Positions 54,697 to 63,484 are shown, numbered from the stretch's first letter. The stretch is DNA of 64,000 nucleotides from Flavobacterium cupreum (GCF_003996965.1 NZ_QWDM01000018.1:62001-126000); one strand, 5' to 3'. The notes: generated from the sequence alone by a model not told the origin. Translations and numbers: made by a program.

Positions 54697-55465
54697 TTAC
54701 CTTCTAAAAACATCCCTAAACTGATATATCAATCTTTCGGTAAGTCTTAAATCTTCTGTAATAATTTCAGCACTTCCAGACATCACTTGTTGAAATGTTA
54801 TTCTCTTCTTATATGAGGTTAATAAAGTTTTTGGCAAACTGACATCAATCCACAAATTTCCGTCTTTATCGGGTGTTAATGATATATTTTTGATTTTACC
54901 ATTCAACATTCCATATTGGCTGTCGGGAAAATTAGTCAATCGAATATTTACCTCTTGACCAATTTTTATTTTTCCTGAATTAAGTGCGGGTGCTTTGAGC
55001 TTTCCAATATATCCTTTTTCTAAAGTGGGAATCACTGCAAAAAAAGCATCACCAGATATAATAGTTTGGTTAGCTGTCCATATTTGTAAAAAAGATACTT
55101 TCCCAGTAACAGAAGATTGCAATACATATGCTAATTCCCAATCTTTTATTACTTTTTTCAACTGATAAAATGCTTGTGTTTTATTACTTTCCAAATTGAT
55201 TTCTTCCTTGGTTCCGTTAATTTTTGTGCTTTTAATGTTTTTATTATTTTCAATCAAAGTTGATTTTAATTGTGAAATAGTACTCAATAAATTTCTATAA
55301 TTTTTTTCTGCCTGGAGATAGCCGAGTTTTTTATTATCAAAATCCTGGGCTGAAATCACACCCTTATTAAATAAACTTTCATAACGTTTAACATCTTCTT
55401 TTTGCAACAAAAGCAGCATTGTTAAGTTTTTCTCTATCAATGATTTCATTTTGCTCAGATTACGA
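54697..55465 (-). pseudogene. HlyD-family secretion protein, N-terminally truncated
   Basis: The frame runs to 55491, but clear homology starts at about 55460. It has a coiled coil (KKLGYLQAEKNYRNLLSTISQLKSTLIENN), the lipoyl/barrel region (FFAVIPTLEKGYIGKLKAPALNSGKIKIGQEVNIRLTNFP) and the C-terminus SGSAEIITEDLRLTERLIYQFRDVFR. The N-terminal transmembrane helix, the first half of the lipoyl domain and the start codon are missing. It is joined directly to a truncated ABC ATPase on the same strand, in the usual exporter gene order. A deletion fused the two and both appear dead. Confidence 0.75.
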
Positions 55466-55942
55466 AATATTACTTGCAATTGTATCGTCAAACATAAAAG
55501 TATCTTGCATTACCGCACCACAATTTGAACGCCAAAAATCATTATTAATATGGTTTAATTCAATCCCCCCAATCGAAATACTACATTTTGTTGGCTCATA
55601 ATACTTTAATAATAATGTCATTAAAGTAGTTTTTCCACTTCCACTTGCTCCCATTGTGGGTTTTGTTTTACCTTCTGGAATACTGCAATTTAGATCTTTC
55701 AAAACAAAAGGGGTTGATTTGCCTCCATATCGATAAGATAAATCTTTAATCTCAATGGTTTTGTTTTCAGAAAGTTCACTTACTTTATGCAATGAAGAAT
55801 CATCCTCATCTTCTTTGCAATGAACCTGAGACAATCTCTCCAAACTTATTTTAGCATCTTGCTAAGTTTTTACAAATGTGACAAAATTCCCCAATGGTAA
55901 ATTCAATTGTGCTACAATGTATTGAATGGTAACCCAGGGTAT
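55460..55942 (-). pseudogene. Peptide ABC exporter (PCAT-like) ATPase fragment with in-frame stop
   Basis: From about 55942 the minus strand reads ...WVTIQYIVAQLNLP, VTFVKT, a TAG stop (55861-55863), QDAKISLERLSQVH, then an ATPase domain: IKDLSYRYGG, Walker A MGASGSGKTT and Q-loop VMQDTFMFDDTIASNIS, after which the frame ends at 55460. YIxxQLNxP..QDAKISLERL matches the membrane/ATPase junction of peptidase-containing bacteriocin exporters. The peptidase and membrane domains, signature and Walker B are missing. It is a remnant of a peptide exporter, fused by deletion to an HlyD remnant. Confidence 0.75.
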
Positions 55943-56030
55943 GGCTGTCAGTACTCTTTATGAATTGTGTGAATATTATAAAGTGCCAATATTTGAGTTT
56001 TTCAAACGAGTTGAAGAAGTTGACAAATGA
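55941..56030 (+). pseudogene. C-terminal fragment of an XRE-type regulator
   Basis: A 29-codon frame: MAVSTLYELCEYYKVP then IFEFFKRVEEVDK. This pattern (STLYELCEYYKVPIFEFFK) is the last helices of a Cro/CI-type helix-turn-helix protein; the DNA-binding first helices are missing. It begins where the exporter homology stops, so a recombination junction lies near 55940. It is not expected to be functional. Confidence 0.5.
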
Positions 56031-56058
56031 TTAAAAATAAAAGATATAAATAAGTAAC

Positions 56059-56080
56059 ATGCTGCGAAGCATCTTTTTTG
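56059..56080 (+). terminator. Hairpin with T-run, CTGCGAAGCATC type
   Basis: ATGCT, loop GCGA, AGCAT, then CTTTTTTG. A related sequence AGATACTGTGAAGCATCT followed by a long T-run is at about 56333-56362. Both have the core CTGYGAAGCATCT and bracket the small open frame at 56104-56310. Confidence 0.5.
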
Positions 56081-56103
56081 TTTTGCAGCGATAAGGAATA
56101 CTT

Positions 56104-56310
56104 ATTAATTCGGGAGAAAGAATTGTCAATAAAGTAGTTTTTGGTTTGCTCTTACAAGGAATTGTATACAAGCGTTCTATATTTGAGATATGTTATGTGA
56201 TAGTAGGGGGAGTTGTCGTGTGGTTTATAGGTCTTTATTTGAGAGGGAGATTTTATGAGTTTTTGAGGAACAGGCATTATAATGGTAGTTGGAGAAATAG
56301 AAATAAATAA
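56104..56310 (+). pseudogene. Small membrane-protein-like frame without start codon
   Basis: 68 codons reading INSGERIVNKVVFGLLLQG, IVYKRSIFEICYVIVGGVVVWFIGLYLRG and RFYEFLRNRHYNGSWRNRNK. The second part is a clear transmembrane helix with a basic tail. A TAA lies just before and no ATG is present in the frame, only ATA/CTT near 56098. It is either a decayed gene or one started from a rare codon. It is bracketed by two related hairpins. I do not recognise a family. Confidence 0.4.
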
Positions 56311-56332
56311 TTTGTTTAAGGGTGAAAGGAAA

Positions 56333-56362
56333 AGATACTGTGAAGCATCTTTTTTTTTTTTG
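56333..56362 (+). terminator. Second CTGTGAAGCATC hairpin with long T-run
   Basis: AGATACT, loop GTGA, AGCATCT with one mismatch, followed by at least ten T. It is a copy of the hairpin at 56059-56080 and closes the small membrane-protein-like frame. Confidence 0.5.
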
Positions 56363-56444
56363 CTTAATTTTAATGATATAAGAGGCAACTTATCGAATAT
56401 TTTTATGGAGGCAACTTTGTTTAGAATTAAAAAAAGAATCAAGT

Positions 56445-58457
56445 TTAGAAGATAATTTCTATTGTAGTTCCGTTTCCTGTGCTTGAAGTAATTTTCAATT
56501 CTCCATTCAGTGCTTTAGTTCTCTCATTGATGTTTTTCAAACCAATACCCTGTTTTACCTTTTCAACGTTAAAACCAATACCGTTATCCCAAATTCGGAT
56601 TGTTATTTTGTCACCTGTTTTTAGAAGCATTACATAGCATTTTTCAGCTCTTGAATACTTATTTATATTTTGTATACCTTCTTGAATTATACGGTAAATA
56701 TGTATTTTGCTATCAGTTGAAACCATCGACCAGTTAATGTATTTGTCGATTGTTAGATCAAATTTTGTGTTGAAATGATTCTGTTGGGGTTCTACTAAAT
56801 GGGTTATTATTTCAGGTAAATTTTTGTCTTCAAAAAGTAGGTTTTGTGTTAAGTCATGAGAAACTTTTCGTATTTCATTTTCTGCCTTCTCAAGTTCTTT
56901 TACCAATTGCTCTTTTTTATAGGTTTGGTTTGGTTCGAGTTGAATTAAATTAAAACGAGTCGTAAAAATACTATTCACTATACCATCGTGTAATTCCATT
57001 GCGATACGGTCTCTCTCTTCCTTGCGAGCTTCTTCGGTCTTTGATTGTTGTTTTAACATTAATTGATAAATTTTTTCATTTGCTTTTTGCTGTTCCTGTG
57101 TAAAGAGCAACTCCTTGTTTTTTGACTTAAGCCTGTATACAAAGAAGATAGCCACCAAGAGGGTAAAGAATACGATTGACGCAATAATTATATAAGTGTT
57201 GCGCCTTGTTAATACTTCATTTTTTTCTTCTAACTGATCCGTTTCATAGGCAATTCGAGCAAATTTGTTACGGGTCGTCCTTTCTACTGCATGTATGCTG
57301 TCATTAACTTTGAAATATAAATTGGCAAAATAGGTTTTATTTTTAGTGTCATTCTCTGTTAATAATTTCAATGAATTAAGAATATCGTAATTGCTTTTTA
57401 TTTTTTTTGACAAAACGTATCCTTCTTTAATAAATTTTAGAGCTTTGAGGGTGTCTTTCTTGTAGAGATAATACTCCCCAATTGCTATTTTACTCGATAT
57501 AATACCCTGTTTTATTTGAAGACTATCTCGAATTCTTAATGATTCAAAAAACATTTCCTTTATTCCTCTGTTGCTACCGGATTTCATTTCAGAATAAGCC
57601 AGATTGTTTAGCAACATTGCATATAGCTTTGGCTGATTTTGTTTTAAATCCTTCGTTTGTAATCCTGCTTTGTATAAAAGAATCGCCCTCTTATAATCTT
57701 CCATTTTCTTATAAACTCCACCCATATTATTGTAAATGGACGTTCTAGATTTAATCACTCTTTCTTTAGAATAACCTTCACTGTCCAGTTTGTCCAGTTG
57801 TTTTAGAGCTAACTCAAAATATTGTAAGGATTTTTTATAATTGTTTATTTCTTCTACCGAAAGTCCTAATAAATTATAGCACTCATAAGTCAATCTTGTA
57901 TTATTAGTTTTAGAAAGGAATCTCAAAGCTGTTACTACTTCGATTTCACTTTCAGTAAAGTTTCCAGCATCATATAATATCCCCGCCTTATATAGTGCTG
58001 TTCTGCCTATATTTAAAGTATCTTTAATGCTTTTGTATAATTTTTCAGATTTTGCATAATAATAGAATGCACTATCCAATTGTGTTTTATCGTCATAATA
58101 ATCACCCATATAATAAAGAGATTTCGATATATGGGAGCTATCGTTACCCTTAACAGATAATTGGTAAATATTTCTAGTTACATTTAGATACTTATCTAGT
58201 AAATTAAGATCGTAATATTTGACTGCAACTTTAAAGCATAAATTTCTTGTTACAGAATCATTTTGGAGACTCTGCAGCTTATCACACAAAGTATCCAAAT
58301 ATTTTTCCTTTAAATTGTCATTAAATGATTCATCTTCAATGTTCTCTATAAGCTTTGAAATATCTTTTTTATTCCCATATTCAAATTTCTTTCTCTGACA
58401 AGACACGATCAGTAACAAGAAAGTAGTTAGCACAATTATTTTTAATTTTGTTTTCAA
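56445..58457 (-). CDS. TPR-containing lipoprotein sensor histidine kinase (paralogue)
   Basis: 670 residues with the same layout as the kinase at 51396. There is a lipobox (LLLIVSC), TPR-rich exported region (YYMGDYYDDKTQLDSAFYYYAKSEKLYK and similar), a transmembrane helix near 420-442 (TYIIIASIVFFTLLVAIFFVY), His in AMELHDGIVNSIFT (about residue 489) and a HATPase (NINKYSRA, WDNGIGF, KQGIGLKNINERT). It follows a 67-residue lipoprotein on the same strand by 94 bases. The likely partner regulator is at 59932, across the LytTR gene. The two kinases clearly derive from a duplication but have diverged. Confidence 0.9.
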   Translation of the reverse strand: MKTKLKIIVLTTFLLLIVSCQRKKFEYGNKKDISKLIENIEDESFNDNLKEKYLDTLCDKLQSLQNDSVTRNLCFKVAVKYYDLNLLDKYLNVTRNIYQLSVKGNDSSHISKSLYYMGDYYDDKTQLDSAFYYYAKSEKLYKSIKDTLNIGRTALYKAGILYDAGNFTESEIEVVTALRFLSKTNNTRLTYECYNLLGLSVEEINNYKKSLQYFELALKQLDKLDSEGYSKERVIKSRTSIYNNMGGVYKKMEDYKRAILLYKAGLQTKDLKQNQPKLYAMLLNNLAYSEMKSGSNRGIKEMFFESLRIRDSLQIKQGIISSKIAIGEYYLYKKDTLKALKFIKEGYVLSKKIKSNYDILNSLKLLTENDTKNKTYFANLYFKVNDSIHAVERTTRNKFARIAYETDQLEEKNEVLTRRNTYIIIASIVFFTLLVAIFFVYRLKSKNKELLFTQEQQKANEKIYQLMLKQQSKTEEARKEERDRIAMELHDGIVNSIFTTRFNLIQLEPNQTYKKEQLVKELEKAENEIRKVSHDLTQNLLFEDKNLPEIITHLVEPQQNHFNTKFDLTIDKYINWSMVSTDSKIHIYRIIQEGIQNINKYSRAEKCYVMLLKTGDKITIRIWDNGIGFNVEKVKQGIGLKNINERTKALNGELKITSSTGNGTTIEIIF

Positions 58458-58551
58458 TTTTTAATAAAATTTATAAATCTCATCAAAAATAAAGATTAAA
58501 AACCAGACAATCCGTTTTTAAAACGTGTTGCCTGATTCATTATTATAATTT

Positions 58552-58755
58552 TTAATCTTTTACTTTATCTTTATCGTTATCTCCGTAATCTAAAGTGTTA
58601 ATTGTACCTGTTGACAAGCTATCGATGGCTGTACGGGAGAATTGATTTTGATTTTCTGCATTGATTTTTTTAACATCTTCCATACTGTCAACAGAACAAG
58701 AAGAAATAATAACAAAAATGGCCATACAGCCAAACATAAATAATAGCTTTTTCAT
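58552..58755 (-). CDS. Tiny lipoprotein upstream of the second TPR kinase
   Basis: 67 residues from the ATG at 58755, which gives a standard lipoprotein signal MKKLLFMFGCMAIFVIISSC; the longer frame from 58803 would place 16 residues in front of it. The mature part is only about 48 residues, acidic and polar: SVDSMEDVKKINAENQNQ, then TGTINTLDYGDNDKDKVKD. It is in an operon with the kinase, 94 bases upstream. A sensor accessory or signal-binding role is possible; no family recognised. Confidence 0.6.
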   Translation of the reverse strand: MKKLLFMFGCMAIFVIISSCSVDSMEDVKKINAENQNQFSRTAIDSLSTGTINTLDYGDNDKDKVKD

Positions 58756-59116
58756 TAAAAATGGTTTAAAAATTAGGAAATAGTTTATGTGGCAACCTTG
58801 CAAAATGCAGTTGTCATTTTTTGTAGAAAAAGCTGGGAATTAGCCGTTATCTGGTATTGAGCATGACATTGATTTTTAATGCAATGTTCCCTCATTCTCA
58901 ACACTAATTTTAGAAGCCTCTGTTGATTTATCAATTGAAATCGGTACAAATTAACAGTTAAAAAAGTATTGATTTTTCGAATTTTAGAAGGTTATAGTGA
59001 ACTAGGCTATTCTGATAGTTTCATTGGAATTCTAAAGGGTGAAACTTTATGTTTTAAACGGCAGGAAGTGTTGAAATAAGTTCTTATAGCGACAAAAAGA
59101 GTTTGCAAAAGAGAGT
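58756..59116. other. 361-base region without visible gene
   Basis: It lies between the tiny lipoprotein start and the LytTR gene stop, both on the minus strand. It must carry the promoter for the lipoprotein-kinase operon. I see GACATTGATTTTTAATGCAATG (a weak inverted pair around GCAT/ATGC) and AT-rich sequence, but no convincing frame or strong terminator. Confidence 0.4.
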
Positions 59117-59830
59117 CTAAATATCCATTTTACGGATTATGGCATCAATATTGCCCCTATAGCTTAAAGAAAACGGGAGCGCTTCATTATAATTCAAATA
59201 GCATTTTGATTTACTGAAATGAATTCGAGATACGTAGTGGATATTAACGATATAACTTTTATGTATCCTCAAAAAATAAAATGGCAGGCTGTTTTCGAAA
59301 TGCTTTAATGTTTTGTATGCATTAACGGTTTTCCCACTAGACAATTGAATGTCAGTTGTGTTGTTGTCCGCTTTTAAATAAACAATATCCTGTAATGCTA
59401 CAAATTGATAGTCACTGTATGATTTAACACAAATAGTGGAAGTGGTATTGGGCGGGTTTCTTTTCTCAAATTTAAAAAGACATTTCCCTAATTGATGTAA
59501 GTGTGATGGTTTAAGGACATAATCACTGATGCCAGATTGTATCGCCTCAAGAGCATAATCCGGTGATGAAGCCAACGCTATAAAATAAGGCATCGAATCA
59601 AGATATTGATGTAATTCCAGTATTGTTGAAAAAGATAAACCTTTATCTTTGGCTCCAAATGGAACATCTATTAGTACTAATTGTGGTTTCAGTTTGCAGA
59701 TTTGTTCAACAGCAGTCTCGCTATTTTTTATTTTCCCTACACAAAAATAGTTTGGGAAATTTTCGAAGAGTCTCATAGTTTCCTCAATAGAAAGTTCATC
59801 ATCGTCAATAATGAGAAAAGAATAACGCAT
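59117..59830 (-). CDS. LytTR-family response regulator
   Basis: 237 residues from the ATG at 59830 (MRYSFLIIDDDEL); 16 extra residues from 59878 are unlikely. Receiver: Asp9-11, phosphoacceptor Asp55 in QLVLIDVPFG, and Lys in DYVLKPSHLHQL. The C-terminal LytTR domain reads ICVKSYSDYQFVALQDIVYLKADNNTTDIQLSSGKTVNAYKTLKHFENSLPFYFLRIHKSYIVNIHYVSRIHFSKSKCYLN, with the RIHKSYIVN DNA-contact motif intact. Its usual LytS-type kinase is not in the window. It is divergent from the LuxR-type regulator at 59932 with 101 bases between, and may be served by a TPR kinase or a distant one. Confidence 0.9.
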   Translation of the reverse strand: MRYSFLIIDDDELSIEETMRLFENFPNYFCVGKIKNSETAVEQICKLKPQLVLIDVPFGAKDKGLSFSTILELHQYLDSMPYFIALASSPDYALEAIQSGISDYVLKPSHLHQLGKCLFKFEKRNPPNTTSTICVKSYSDYQFVALQDIVYLKADNNTTDIQLSSGKTVNAYKTLKHFENSLPFYFLRIHKSYIVNIHYVSRIHFSKSKCYLNYNEALPFSLSYRGNIDAIIRKMDI

Positions 59831-59931
59831 ATTTGTGGCGGGTATAATAAGAGTAATGCAATCTAGATAAGAAAACATTTTTTTTGTTGCAGAAAAACTG
59901 CCTATTTTGTTAAAGTTAAATGATAAAATAA

Positions 59932-60588
59932 ATGAATATACTTGTGGTAGATGACCACCCTATGACGGTACAAGGCTATATTAATGCGCTTAGCAAGGAT
60001 GATTTTGCATCACTTCAGCCTATTTTTAATACCGCATATAATTGTGAGGAAGCACATAACTGTGTTTTAAAGGCGAATTGTGAAAAGCAACCGTTTGATT
60101 TGGTTTTAATTGATCAGGGTTTGCCTGGATATGAATCAAAAGCCATTAACTCTGGTAGTGATATGGTTTTGTTCATTAGAAAAAACATGCCTAATTGTAA
60201 AATTATAATGATTACAGCGCATACAGAGGTGATTATTGTTTATGATATGGCCAAGAAAATACGCCCAGAAGGTCTTATTATAAAGAATGATATTACCCCA
60301 AACAATTTACCAATAGTTGTAAAAGAAGTAATGCAAGGAAATCAGTATCAAAGCCCTACGGTAAAAAGCTGTATTAATGAAATATGGAAAAAAGAATTAA
60401 TGGTTGAAGATTATAACCGACAAATTCTTTTTTACTTATCCAAAGGTTTTAAAATAAAAGAGCTAGAACCAATAATTTATCTCACCACTAGCACTATCCA
60501 AAAGCGCATTATCAAGATGAAAAAAGCTTTTGATGTAACGGACGATATTGGTCTCGTTAAAGAAGCGATAACGCAAGGTTTTGTTTAA
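59932..60588 (+). CDS. LuxR/NarL-type response regulator with diverged HTH (paralogue)
   Basis: 218 residues. Receiver domain: ILVVDDHPMTVQGY, phosphoacceptor Asp61 in DLVLIDQGLPG, Thr in IMITAHTEV and Lys in GLIIKNDI. The HTH (RQILFYLSKGFKIKELEPIIYLTTSTIQKRIIKMKKAF) is diverged in the same way as that of 53636-54304. The two share NCEEAH/NCEDAY, INSG.D and the EG.I.K pattern, so they are paralogues. Probably paired with the TPR kinase at 56445. It is transcribed towards the second outer-membrane barrel gene and the peptide gene, 150 bases upstream of the barrel. Confidence 0.86.
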   Translation: MNILVVDDHPMTVQGYINALSKDDFASLQPIFNTAYNCEEAHNCVLKANCEKQPFDLVLIDQGLPGYESKAINSGSDMVLFIRKNMPNCKIIMITAHTEVIIVYDMAKKIRPEGLIIKNDITPNNLPIVVKEVMQGNQYQSPTVKSCINEIWKKELMVEDYNRQILFYLSKGFKIKELEPIIYLTTSTIQKRIIKMKKAFDVTDDIGLVKEAITQGFV

Positions 60589-60738
60589 CACTTCTTCAAT
60601 TTTAACATATTTTACTTAAAAATAACCTTCTTTGTTAAAGGTTGTTTTTGTTAGATCTGTATTCCATTTCTTATTTATACTTTCGGCATAGAAATAAATA
60701 GATAATGTCTATTCTTCTTGCTGAATTAAAGTATAAAG

Positions 60739-63135
60739 ATGAAAAAAATATCGAAGAACTATTTTATTGCTGTTTTAATATTGACGTTACTACCTGTATT
60801 ATCATACTCTCAAATAAAAATTAAAGGTCAAATTCTAAATTCTGAAAATAAACCAGTTGAATTTGTCGAAGTACTACTTTGTAGTTCTGATTCAATAGTA
60901 ATAAAAAGTGAATTTTCTGATGAAAACGGGAATTTTACAATAGAAACTAATATAGGTAACTACAGGCTGAAAATAAGTCAATTGGGAAAAATAATGTTTG
61001 AGAGAAATATCGAGTTAAGTAAGGATTTAAATCTTGAAACTATTAAAGTTAATACAACTAATCAATTACAAACTGTAGTTGTAAAGAATAAAAAGAAATT
61101 GATTGAACGAAAAGTAGATCGATTGGTTTTTAATGTCGAGAATTCTATTTCGGCTATTGGAGGCGATGCGACCGATGCATTAAAAGTTACCCCGGGTTTA
61201 AGAATTGAAGAGGATCAAATTTCTATGATAGGCAAAAGTGGAATGTCAGTGATGATTGATGATAAGCTTATCAAATTATCGGGGGATGATCTGATAAGCT
61301 TTCTCAAAGGAATTCCGTCTGGTAACATCAAGAGTATTGAGGTGATTTCTAATCCACCTGCAAAATATGATGCTGAAGGAAATAGCGGAATCGTAAACAT
61401 AAGATTGAAGAAAGCAAAAACGAATAGTATAAGCGGTAATTTAAAAACTTCGTATTCACAGGCCAAATATCCTTTAGGAACTTTGGGCGGCGGATTAAAT
61501 TATCAAAAGGATAAATTAACAGTTACTTCAAATATTAATTATAATAACGGAAGTACGGCACCATATCAGGAATACACAATATTTTATCCTAAATATACTT
61601 GGTTTGAAACCAATAAGGTTAGAAGTTTTCAAAATAATTTAAGTGGCGGAGTTACTTTAGATTACCAAATTAATTCAAAGACAACGATGGGATTACAGTA
61701 TTCAGGAGCTTCAAACAAACCTATTCGTAAAGGATTAAATACATCAAATATTACAAATAATAATTTTGTTTTAGATTCTTTAATTGTTACTCCATCTCGT
61801 CTTGAAATCGAAAGAAACACACAGTCAGTAAATTTTCATATAGTAACAAAAATTGATAGTACAGGTCAAAAACTTTCTGCTGATGTTGACTATTTTAAGT
61901 ACACTTCAGATTTGAATAATAAATTTAGCAGTAATACTTTTTTGCCTAATGGTAACAAAGTTCCTAATAGATATATAGCCGCAAACAATCTGAGCAATCA
62001 GGATATTGACATTTATTCGGCTAAAGTTGATTATGACTTGCCATTGAAATGGGCAGATCTTTCTTTTGGAGGAAAAGTCTCTTTTATAGATAATAGTAGT
62101 ACTGTTTCTTATTTTAATACGGCAAATCCTGATCCAATTTATGATCCATCAAAAAGTAATATTTTTGATTATACTGAAAATACGCAAGCCGTTTATATAT
62201 CCGGAAGTAAAAGCTTATCGAAAAAATGGGATGTGCAATTGGGTTTAAGATTAGAAAACACACAAACAAAAGGATTTTCTGAAACGCTTAATCAGACAAA
62301 CGAAAATGATTATTTAAAACTTTTTCCGACTTTATATTTAACATATAAGTCATCTGAAAACAGCACTTTTGGATTTAATTATAACAGAAGAATCGACAGG
62401 CCGGGTTTTTCAAAGTTAAATCCATTTAGATTCTATACTTCTTCTTTTAATTATACAGAAGGAAACCCTTTTTTGCAACCTTATTTTACGGATAATATTG
62501 AATTCTCAAATACCTATAAAAATCTTTATAGTTCTGTTTATGCTTATTATTTAAAAAATGGTTTTGATGAAGTGGCTTTTGTTTCGGCTGGATCCATTAC
62601 TCAAATTGTAAGGCCTATTAATTTTTATACGGAAAAAAGTATTGGATGGGTTGAGAGTTACACTTTTAATAAATGGAAATGGTGGGAAAGCAATAATCAA
62701 TTGAATGTATATTACTCTCAAACGACTTCTGATATCCCAAATGTGCTTCCTAATATTGAAAGCTGGACTTGTTCCTTTAATTCGACAAATGTTTTTACTT
62801 TAAACAAAGCTAAAACTATAAAGTCAGAATTGAACTTTACGGGTAAAACTCCGGCAACTGCGGGAAGTTATAGGACATCTGGTTTTTATTATTTTGATAT
62901 GGGTTTCAGTTTTTTATTTCTTAAGAATAAACTTCAGACATCTGTCAATTTCCTGGATTTATTTAGAACTCAAAAGAAAACATTTACACAAAATGTCAAT
63001 GGTATAAAACAAGAAAATTATGATTATCGCGACACGCAAAAAGTTAGAATTTCGCTAGTTTGGAATTTTGGAAAATCATTAAAAACTCCAAAGAAAAAAT
63101 TAAGCAATGAAGAAGAGAAAAAGAGAACTAATTAA
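60739..63135 (+). CDS. Outer-membrane beta-barrel protein (PF14905-type), paralogue
   Basis: 798 residues; the signal peptide ends LPVLSYSQ. There is an N-terminal regulatory-like beta domain (NSENKPVEFVEVLLCSSD), a plug (VVVKNKKKLIERKVDRLVFN, GGDATDALKVTPGL, EVISNPPAKYDAEGNSGIV) and a barrel with FNYNRRIDRPGFSKLNPFRFY. The end, NEEEKKRTN, recalls the paralogue at 23073. There is no SusD. It lies between a two-component regulator and a peptide/radical-SAM gene pair (139 bases), so may serve as the receptor or outlet for that peptide, or as a transcriptional target of the regulators. Ligand unknown. Confidence 0.85.
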   Translation: MKKISKNYFIAVLILTLLPVLSYSQIKIKGQILNSENKPVEFVEVLLCSSDSIVIKSEFSDENGNFTIETNIGNYRLKISQLGKIMFERNIELSKDLNLETIKVNTTNQLQTVVVKNKKKLIERKVDRLVFNVENSISAIGGDATDALKVTPGLRIEEDQISMIGKSGMSVMIDDKLIKLSGDDLISFLKGIPSGNIKSIEVISNPPAKYDAEGNSGIVNIRLKKAKTNSISGNLKTSYSQAKYPLGTLGGGLNYQKDKLTVTSNINYNNGSTAPYQEYTIFYPKYTWFETNKVRSFQNNLSGGVTLDYQINSKTTMGLQYSGASNKPIRKGLNTSNITNNNFVLDSLIVTPSRLEIERNTQSVNFHIVTKIDSTGQKLSADVDYFKYTSDLNNKFSSNTFLPNGNKVPNRYIAANNLSNQDIDIYSAKVDYDLPLKWADLSFGGKVSFIDNSSTVSYFNTANPDPIYDPSKSNIFDYTENTQAVYISGSKSLSKKWDVQLGLRLENTQTKGFSETLNQTNENDYLKLFPTLYLTYKSSENSTFGFNYNRRIDRPGFSKLNPFRFYTSSFNYTEGNPFLQPYFTDNIEFSNTYKNLYSSVYAYYLKNGFDEVAFVSAGSITQIVRPINFYTEKSIGWVESYTFNKWKWWESNNQLNVYYSQTTSDIPNVLPNIESWTCSFNSTNVFTLNKAKTIKSELNFTGKTPATAGSYRTSGFYYFDMGFSFLFLKNKLQTSVNFLDLFRTQKKTFTQNVNGIKQENYDYRDTQKVRISLVWNFGKSLKTPKKKLSNEEEKKRTN

Positions 63136-63202
63136 TATAGATCAATTCAAGCATTGAGTAGTTTGTTTTAATTAGTACAAAAGAAAAATGTCAACAATAT
63201 AC

Positions 63203-63234
63203 TTGCAAGGATACACCAACTCGGATCTAATGTG
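63203..63234 (+). promoter_or_regulatory. Weak promoter candidate for the peptide gene
   Basis: TTG at 63203-63205 and TAATGTG at 63228-63234 recall the Bacteroidota -33 TTG and -7 TAnnTTTG with 22 bases between. It is 41 bases before the ATG. The -7 match is imperfect. No terminator is seen between the barrel gene and the peptide, so read-through is also possible. Confidence 0.3.
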
Positions 63235-63274
63235 TTAAAACTTTGATTAACTAAAACCTTTAAACATTTTTATC

Positions 63275-63433
63275 ATGAAAAAGACAAAATTTTCAAAAAA
63301 AGACCAGGAAGTACTTACTAAATCTTTATCGTTATTTCAAAATAACAGACTAAAAGATATCATGGATCTATCAGGAGCGAAATCCGTGCCTTCATTCTCT
63401 AGATCTACTTGGGAGAGATCAGTAGAAAATTAA
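63275..63433 (+). CDS. RiPP precursor peptide candidate, 52 residues
   Basis: Translation begins MKKTKFSKKDQEVLTKSL and ends SGAKSVPSFSRSTWERSVEN (residues 33-52). It has no Cys, so thioether or lanthionine bridges are excluded. The first ~35 residues could form an amphipathic leader (SLSLFQNNRLKDIMDL). The C-terminal core has Phe41-Ser-Arg43 and Trp46-Glu-Arg48, each an aromatic-X-X triad as found in cyclophane (triceptide) RiPPs. A stem-loop separates it from a radical SAM gene 51 bases downstream. It is too short for most gene finders. The function is inferred from context; the coding status is supported by ATG, composition and position. Confidence 0.7.
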   Translation: MKKTKFSKKDQEVLTKSLSLFQNNRLKDIMDLSGAKSVPSFSRSTWERSVEN

Positions 63434-63439
63434 TTTTTA

Positions 63440-63466
63440 GGAGGGAGTTATTTTTTAACTCCCTCC
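63440..63466 (+). terminator. Stem-loop attenuator between precursor and maturase
   Basis: GGAGGGAGTTA (63440-63450), loop of five T, TAACTCCCTCC (63456-63466): a perfect 11-bp GC-containing stem. It is followed by TTCCC and an A-run, not a T-run, so it may act as partial terminator or as a 3' protector of the peptide message, giving more peptide mRNA than maturase mRNA. Confidence 0.7.
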
Positions 63467-63484
63467 TTCCCAAAAAAAAAGATT

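Noticed and set aside
63275..63433. Lanthipeptide or sactipeptide precursor
   Set aside because: The peptide has no Cys, which both types of bridge require.
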